NCBI GenBank assembly: GCA_009377735.1
Contig: WHTL01000134.1
Coordinates: forward strand, 1 to 9,824
Length of the DNA stretch: 9,824 bases
Direction: 5' to 3'
DNA from: Acidimicrobiia bacterium
GTDB lineage: Bacteria; Actinomycetota; Acidimicrobiia; Spongiisociales; ZC4RG35
The position numbers and the translations under genes were made by a program. Each line of letters opens with the position of its first letter. Positions within the stretch are counted from its first letter, which is position 1. The notes beneath the pieces are model-generated. The model was not told where the DNA came from and made no database searches. It saw only the letters and a list, made by a program, of their open reading frames with translations. Shown piece after piece: positions 6,084-9,824 of the stretch.

Positions 6084-6442
6084 GAGTTGTGGTTCTCCTC
6101 AACGTCGGTATAGACGGCCAGATCGTTGCCATCCGGATCCCGAAAGTGGAACCGTCGGCCCCCGGGAAAATCGTATGGCTCCTGGGTGATCGTTCCTCCC
6201 GCATCCCTCACACTTTGGAGCGTGGAATCAAGATCCTCTGAGTAGAGGATGGGAAGGGGTCCCGCCTCTTGCGGGTTGCCACGAGCAAGCCCGCCAGCCT
6301 CGCCATCGTCATCCCGAATCCCGGAATAGTCGGGCCCGTAGTCGTTGAACTCCCATCCGAACGCCATTCCGTAGAAGTCCCTGGACCGGGACGGATCGGT
6401 GACCGTGAACTCGATATAGTCGATTCGATGATGTCCTGCCAT
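6080..6442 (-). CDS. VOC family protein (glyoxalase/bleomycin-resistance-like)
   Basis: A 120-residue VOC-fold protein. It opens with HHRIDYIEFTVTDPSRSRDFY, the paired strand-helix start typical of the family, and ends with FPGGRRFHFRDPDGNDLAVYTD. Glu11 is a plausible metal ligand; the usual glutamate of the last strand is Asp107. It has little obvious similarity to the neighbouring VOC gene beyond the fold, so the two look like different subfamilies rather than a tandem duplication. Its reaction is unknown. It lies 42 bp downstream of the importer operon on the same strand and could be read through from it. It also has its own TANNNT-N6-ATG promoter candidate and no Shine-Dalgarno. Confidence 0.85.
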   Translation of the reverse strand: MAGHHRIDYIEFTVTDPSRSRDFYGMAFGWEFNDYGPDYSGIRDDDGEAGGLARGNPQEAGPLPILYSEDLDSTLQSVRDAGGTITQEPYDFPGGRRFHFRDPDGNDLAVYTDVEENHNS

Positions 6443-6454
6443 GGGGAAACTCTA
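6443..6454 (-). promoter_or_regulatory. Putative leaderless promoter -10 box of the second VOC gene
   Basis: On the minus strand TAGAGT (6454-6449) is followed by 6 bases and the ATG at 6442. An A/T-rich stretch lies directly upstream (about 6455-6468), which is unusual for this GC-rich window and fits a promoter. There is no Shine-Dalgarno sequence. Confidence 0.5.
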
Positions 6455-6484
6455 CCAACTAAAAATTCGTAGAACTCGTCCGGT

Positions 6485-7315
6485 TCACTCCCTGTCTCTT
6501 ATTCGGTCGAGGAGAGCGCCGTCCATGGTGGGTATTGCCAGCAAAAGGCGCCGGGTGTAGTCCTGGGTGGGATTTCCGTACACCTCCTCGGAGGGTCCCG
6601 ACTCCACGATGCGCCCGTCGTTCATCACCGCGATGTAGTCACAGAGGTAGCGGATCACCGCGAGATCGTGGGAGACCATCACCAGGGTGAGTCCGAAGTC
6701 ACGCACCAGATCCTGCAGGAGGTTGAGGATCTGAGCCTGTACCGAAACATCGAGGGCGCTGACCGGCTCGTCGGCTATGAGGGCGCGGGGGTGGGGTGCC
6801 AATGCCCGGGCGATGGCGATTCGCTGTCGTTGCCCGCCGGAGAACTGATGGGGATATCGCTCCATGGCCCGCTGCGGCAGACGCACTGCCTCCAAAAGCT
6901 CCGCAACCCTGTTCCGCTCGTCACCACCGACACCGAGTGACCGCAGCGGCTCGGCGATTATCTCAAACACCTTCATACGGGGATTGAGTGATGACCTCGG
7001 ATCCTGGAGGACGATCTGAACCTCTGACCTGAGCTCATCAAGCTCGCTCCGGGGAGCACCCGAAATCACCTGCCCGTCGAAACGCACCTCACCCGACGTG
7101 GGCTGATCCAGGGCCAACAGGATTCGGGCCAATGTGGACTTACCCGACCCCGACTCCCCCACCAGCCCGAACTTGGAGCCCTCCCGGATCCCGATGGACA
7201 CGTCGTCAAGAGCGGTCACGTACTGCGGCGGCTCGGTGAGACGCCGTCGGGGCTGTCGGAAGCGGCGGGTCACACCGATTGCGGAGAAGAGCTCGTGATC
7301 TTTTGGCTCAGTCAT
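6485..7315 (-). CDS. Dpp/Opp-type ABC importer, ATP-binding protein (DppF-like)
   Basis: A 276-residue ATPase of a peptide/nickel-type importer, powering uptake at the inner face of the membrane together with the preceding ATPase. Motifs: Walker A GESGSGKS at 53-60, Q-loop Gln104, signature FSGGQ at 158-162, Walker B ALIADEP at 178-184 with catalytic Glu183, D-loop SALD, and switch His216. The ATG at 7315 overlaps the preceding gene's stop by 8 bp (ATGACTGA) and no Shine-Dalgarno is visible, so translation is probably coupled. The open frame upstream of 7315 is antisense-free shadow of the preceding gene in another frame. It ends shortly after the ATPase core and lacks the cysteine-rich C-terminal tail that its partner carries. 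It is the last gene of the importer operon. Confidence 0.92.
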   Translation of the reverse strand: MTEPKDHELFSAIGVTRRFRQPRRRLTEPPQYVTALDDVSIGIREGSKFGLVGESGSGKSTLARILLALDQPTSGEVRFDGQVISGAPRSELDELRSEVQIVLQDPRSSLNPRMKVFEIIAEPLRSLGVGGDERNRVAELLEAVRLPQRAMERYPHQFSGGQRQRIAIARALAPHPRALIADEPVSALDVSVQAQILNLLQDLVRDFGLTLVMVSHDLAVIRYLCDYIAVMNDGRIVESGPSEEVYGNPTQDYTRRLLLAIPTMDGALLDRIRDRE

Positions 7316-8264
7316 GACGCACCGGGTGGAAACATGCAGCCTCATGGCCCTCGCCAGAGGGCACCTCGAGCCGTGGCACTTGGAGACACTCGTCGTCGGC
7401 GTACTCACACCGGTCCCGAAACACACAACCGGTGGGGAACTCCCCCAGAGGGGGGACGCTGCCCTCAATCGTCCGTAGCTCCTGATCATCTTCGACCTGA
7501 TCGAGATCGCTCGCTTCCCTGAGCCCCGCGGTATACGGATGGAGAGGTCGGCCGAACACCTCGTTCACCTCGCCCCGCTCCACAATGGTCCCCCCATACA
7601 TCACCAAGAGCTCATCGCAAAGACTCGCCACCAGTGGCAAATCATGTGAGATGAGAAGCAGGGATGTGTTCAGGTCGTCGACGAGATCGTCGAGGAGGAG
7701 AAGGATCTCGGACTGGACGGTGACATCAAGAGCGGTGGTGGGCTCATCGGCGATCAGGAGCGTCGGGTCACCAGCCAAAGCCATCGCCAGGACGATCCGC
7801 TGCCGCTGCCCTCCCGACAACTGGTGGGGATACTTTCGGGCGGTAACCTCGGGATCATCGAGGCGCACCATCTCAATGAGTTCGATCGCCCGTCTCCGCG
7901 CCCCGGTGCGACTGGCCAGATCGTGGATCTCAAGGACCTCGGCTATCTGGCGACCCACCCTCATCATTGGGTTGAGGGCGGTCATCGGCTCCTGGAACAC
8001 CACGCCGAGATGATCTCCCCGGAGACGGGCCAGTTCTCCCTCCGAGCTCGAAAGGAGCTCCTTACCCTCGAAGCGAACGCTCCCGCTCACTGTGGCTGTC
8101 TCGGGGAGGAGACCGAGAATCGCCAACGCCGTCACCGTCTTCCCACAACCCGACTCCCCAATGAGCCCTGTCTTCACACCGGAATCAAGGGCGAGCGAGA
8201 TACCACGAACCGCCTTGTTACCACCGAAACTGACAACAAGATCCTCCACCTCGAGTAGGGCCAT
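7308..8264 (-). CDS. Dpp/Opp-type ABC importer, ATP-binding protein (DppD-like)
   Basis: A 318-residue ATPase, partner of the downstream DppF-like protein. Motifs: Walker A GESGCGKT at 36-43, Q-loop Gln91 in FQEP, signature LSGGQ at 149-153, Walker B LLIADEP at 169-175 with Glu174, D-loop ALD at 178-180, and switch His207. The C-terminal oligopeptide-transporter tail carries Cys280, Cys286, Cys293 and Cys311 (GCVFRDRC...C...AACFHP); in Dpp-type ATPases such a four-cysteine set has been reported to hold an iron-sulfur cluster. The ATG at 8264 is chosen because the beta-strand MALLEVEDLVVSF begins there and it shares one base with the stop of the upstream permease (TGATG); a longer frame to 8423 would overlap that gene deeply. 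Motifs favour a peptide importer, but the substrate is not determinable. Confidence 0.92.
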   Translation of the reverse strand: MALLEVEDLVVSFGGNKAVRGISLALDSGVKTGLIGESGCGKTVTALAILGLLPETATVSGSVRFEGKELLSSSEGELARLRGDHLGVVFQEPMTALNPMMRVGRQIAEVLEIHDLASRTGARRRAIELIEMVRLDDPEVTARKYPHQLSGGQRQRIVLAMALAGDPTLLIADEPTTALDVTVQSEILLLLDDLVDDLNTSLLLISHDLPLVASLCDELLVMYGGTIVERGEVNEVFGRPLHPYTAGLREASDLDQVEDDQELRTIEGSVPPLGEFPTGCVFRDRCEYADDECLQVPRLEVPSGEGHEAACFHPVRHD

Positions 8265-9100
8265 CACCCTCCGTCCCGCAGGGTTGGGTCGAGGCTGTCG
8301 CGCAACCCGTCTCCCAAAAGGTTGAACCCCAGCACGGAAAGAGCGATCGCCAGCCCGGGCCAAATGGGCAGCAGCGGATTTATGAAGAGATACGTCTGCG
8401 CCTCCTGGAGACTCCTCCCCCACGTCGGTGTTGGCGGCTGTGTTCCCATACCCAGATATGAGAGTGCAGCCTCGGCAAGTATGGCGATCGCAAAAGCCAC
8501 CGATGCCTGAACGATGATCACGGCGGCGATGTTCGGGAGGACGTATTTCACCATCAGCGGTAGACCCTGCCGCCCATAGCTACGGGCGACCAGCACATAG
8601 TCGGAATTCATCACCCCAAGCGTGGCGGCGCGGGTAATCCGAGCGAACACAGGAACGGTGGCGACACCGATGGCCACCATGGCGGTGATCGTCGAGCCTC
8701 CGAACCCCGCCGCCAGAATGATCGCCAACAACACAGCGGGAAAGGCGAAAACGATGTCCATGAACCGCATCACTGTTTCGTTGACCGCCCGGCCGCTGGA
8801 CCCGGCGAGCATTCCCAGAGGAACCCCGAGCAGACCTGCAATGCCAACAGCAACAACGCCGACCAACAGGGTGGTACGCGACCCGACGAGTATCTGGGTG
8901 AATATGTCGCGGCCCAGGGGATCGGTGCCGAGCCAGTGGAGGCTGGACGGTCCGGCATTGGTGTTCGTCGGATCTATCTCTTCGATACTGAATGGCAGCC
9001 AGACAAAGGAAACCACTGCCATCAGCACCACCAGACCCACCAGGGCCAGACCGATTCCACGGGTGAGACGACCCCTCCGCTCCAGCAGCTCGGTACTCAT
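8264..9100 (-). CDS. Dpp/Opp-type ABC importer permease (DppC-like)
   Basis: A 278-residue inner-membrane permease. An N-terminal helix at about 15-36 is followed by a periplasmic segment with HWLGTDPLGRDIFTQILVGSRTTL (55-78), the standard opening of DppC/OppC proteins. Further helices follow at about 79-100, 115-133, 137-153, 190-210 and 245-263. The cytoplasmic EAA loop, which docks on the ATPases, is at about 167-192 (DYVLVARSYGRQGL...KYVLPN). The C terminus DGLRDSLDPTLRD is typical. The start ATG overlaps the stop of the upstream permease by 4 bp (ATGA), and its own stop shares a base with the next start. Length is normal for the family. Confidence 0.92.
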   Translation of the reverse strand: MSTELLERRGRLTRGIGLALVGLVVLMAVVSFVWLPFSIEEIDPTNTNAGPSSLHWLGTDPLGRDIFTQILVGSRTTLLVGVVAVGIAGLLGVPLGMLAGSSGRAVNETVMRFMDIVFAFPAVLLAIILAAGFGGSTITAMVAIGVATVPVFARITRAATLGVMNSDYVLVARSYGRQGLPLMVKYVLPNIAAVIIVQASVAFAIAILAEAALSYLGMGTQPPTPTWGRSLQEAQTYLFINPLLPIWPGLAIALSVLGFNLLGDGLRDSLDPTLRDGG

Positions 9101-9824
9101 CTCGAAATCCGCAACCTCGGGTCGACCACCCGATAAAGCACGTCCACCACGAAGTTGATCAGGAGCACCAGCGCCGTGATCACAAGAACGATGCCCTGCA
9201 CCTGGGGTATGTCGCGGTTTCCGACGCCGTCGAGCAGGAGACGTCCCAGCCCGGGCAGGGTGAAGACCTGCTCGATGACCACCGCTCCGATCATGAGGGT
9301 GGCGAGTTGCAGACCGAGAACGGTTATCACCGGAATGGCGGCGTTACGGAGACCGTGACGCCGCAACGCCTCGCCACGGGTCATCCCCTTGGCACGGGCG
9401 GTCCGGACGAAATCGGCGTTGAGCACCTCCAGGGTGGCAGAACGGACATAACGCATCAGGACGGCACCCTGGGCGAGGCCGAGAACGATCACCGGGAGGA
9501 TGAGAGAGCGCACCGCCCCACCGAGATCGTCCCATCCCGCGGTGGGGAAGTTCCCTGCCGGCAAAAGCCCCCATCGCACCGCCACCCAGGTGATGAGGAG
9601 GATTCCCATCCAAAAGGCTGGGATGGCAATCCCGATTTGACTGACCACTGAGAGAACGGTCCCCAGGGGTCGACGGTTATGGAGTGCAGCCAGGGTGCCA
9701 AGGGGCACCGCGATGAACGTCGCGACCAGCATTCCCGTCATCACCAAAGGAAGGGTCACCAGGAGACGTCCAGATATCAGTGTTCCGATGGGGGCATCAC
9801 TCCGGGAGATTCCGAAGTCACCCA
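9097..9824 (-). CDS. Dpp/Opp-type ABC importer permease (DppB-like), 5' end outside window
   Basis: The C-terminal 241 residues of a DppB/OppB permease; the frame is still open at the right edge, so the start lies beyond it. The GTG at 9759 is an internal valine, not a start: upstream codons read GDFGISRS and IGTLISGRLLVTL, the conserved segment ahead of the membrane domain in this family. Several membrane helices follow, with an EAA loop (DFVRTARAKGMTRGEALRRHGLRNAAIP) that matches the family pattern well, and the characteristic EQVFTLPGLGRLL and DPRLR at the C terminus. It overlaps the next permease gene by 4 bp. A typical protein of this kind is a little over 300 residues, so roughly 70-100 residues are missing from view. 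Confidence 0.92.
   Translation of the reverse strand, partial: GDFGISRSDAPIGTLISGRLLVTLPLVMTGMLVATFIAVPLGTLAALHNRRPLGTVLSVVSQIGIAIPAFWMGILLITWVAVRWGLLPAGNFPTAGWDDLGGAVRSLILPVIVLGLAQGAVLMRYVRSATLEVLNADFVRTARAKGMTRGEALRRHGLRNAAIPVITVLGLQLATLMIGAVVIEQVFTLPGLGRLLLDGVGNRDIPQVQGIVLVITALVLLINFVVDVLYRVVDPRLRISR

Noticed and set aside
5669..6442. Possibility that the two VOC genes are an inverted duplication.
   Set aside because: Beyond the shared fold signatures (DPDGN near the C terminus) the sequences do not align well by eye, so ancient family membership explains them better.
8265..8423. Extension of the DppD-like frame upstream to 8423.
   Set aside because: It would overlap the permease gene by about 160 bp; the ABC fold starts at the ATG at 8264, which shares a base with the permease stop.
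1..9824. Search for insertion sequences, CRISPR repeats, tRNA genes or toxin-antitoxin pairs.
   Set aside because: No transposase motif, regularly spaced repeat, tRNA-like cloverleaf or small paired ORFs could be recognised by reading.

Overview
The window is GC-rich bacterial chromosome (roughly 60% GC by eye) with tightly packed genes. There are no RNA genes, insertion sequences, CRISPR arrays or prophage genes that I can see. The mix of a SIRT4-type sirtuin, a RibD-C reductase-like protein, VOC proteins, frequent stop/start overlaps and apparent leaderless promoters fits an actinobacterium, perhaps of the Acidimicrobiia type. That assignment is inference from style, not from a marker gene.

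Layout. A sirtuin gene (178-1032, +) runs tail to tail into a RibD-C/dihydrofolate-reductase-like gene (about 1014-1560, -), whose first codons appear frameshifted. Behind that, on the same strand, is a small four-helix membrane protein (1665-2117, -). Divergent from it starts a two-gene plus-strand unit: an M20 metallopeptidase/deacylase (2205-3416) overlapping by 4 bp an aldehyde dehydrogenase (3413-4849). An SDR oxidoreductase (4890-5651, -) converges on the dehydrogenase and diverges from a VOC protein (5669-6067, +) with only 17 bp between start codons. A second VOC gene (6080-6442, -) converges on the first. The right third is a minus-strand Dpp/Opp-type ABC importer operon, read from right to left: permease B (partial, runs off the right edge), permease C, ATPase D and ATPase F. 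Each junction overlaps by 1 to 8 bases. The solute-binding protein is not in the window and may lie beyond the right edge.

How the genes may work together. A peptide-type importer, an M20 amidohydrolase, an aldehyde dehydrogenase and an SDR would suit uptake and breakdown of an amide- or peptide-like compound, but only the M20-ALDH coupling and the importer operon are directly supported. The other genes look like single-gene units.

Most notable signals: (1) four separate genes (sirtuin, M20, both VOC genes) have the same arrangement, TANNNT then exactly 6 bases then ATG, which is what leaderless mRNAs would give; (2) a one-base frameshift separates a good Shine-Dalgarno/ATG from the RibD-C reading frame; (3) the SDR and VOC genes share an extremely compressed divergent promoter. 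I see no convincing undescribed multi-gene system here.
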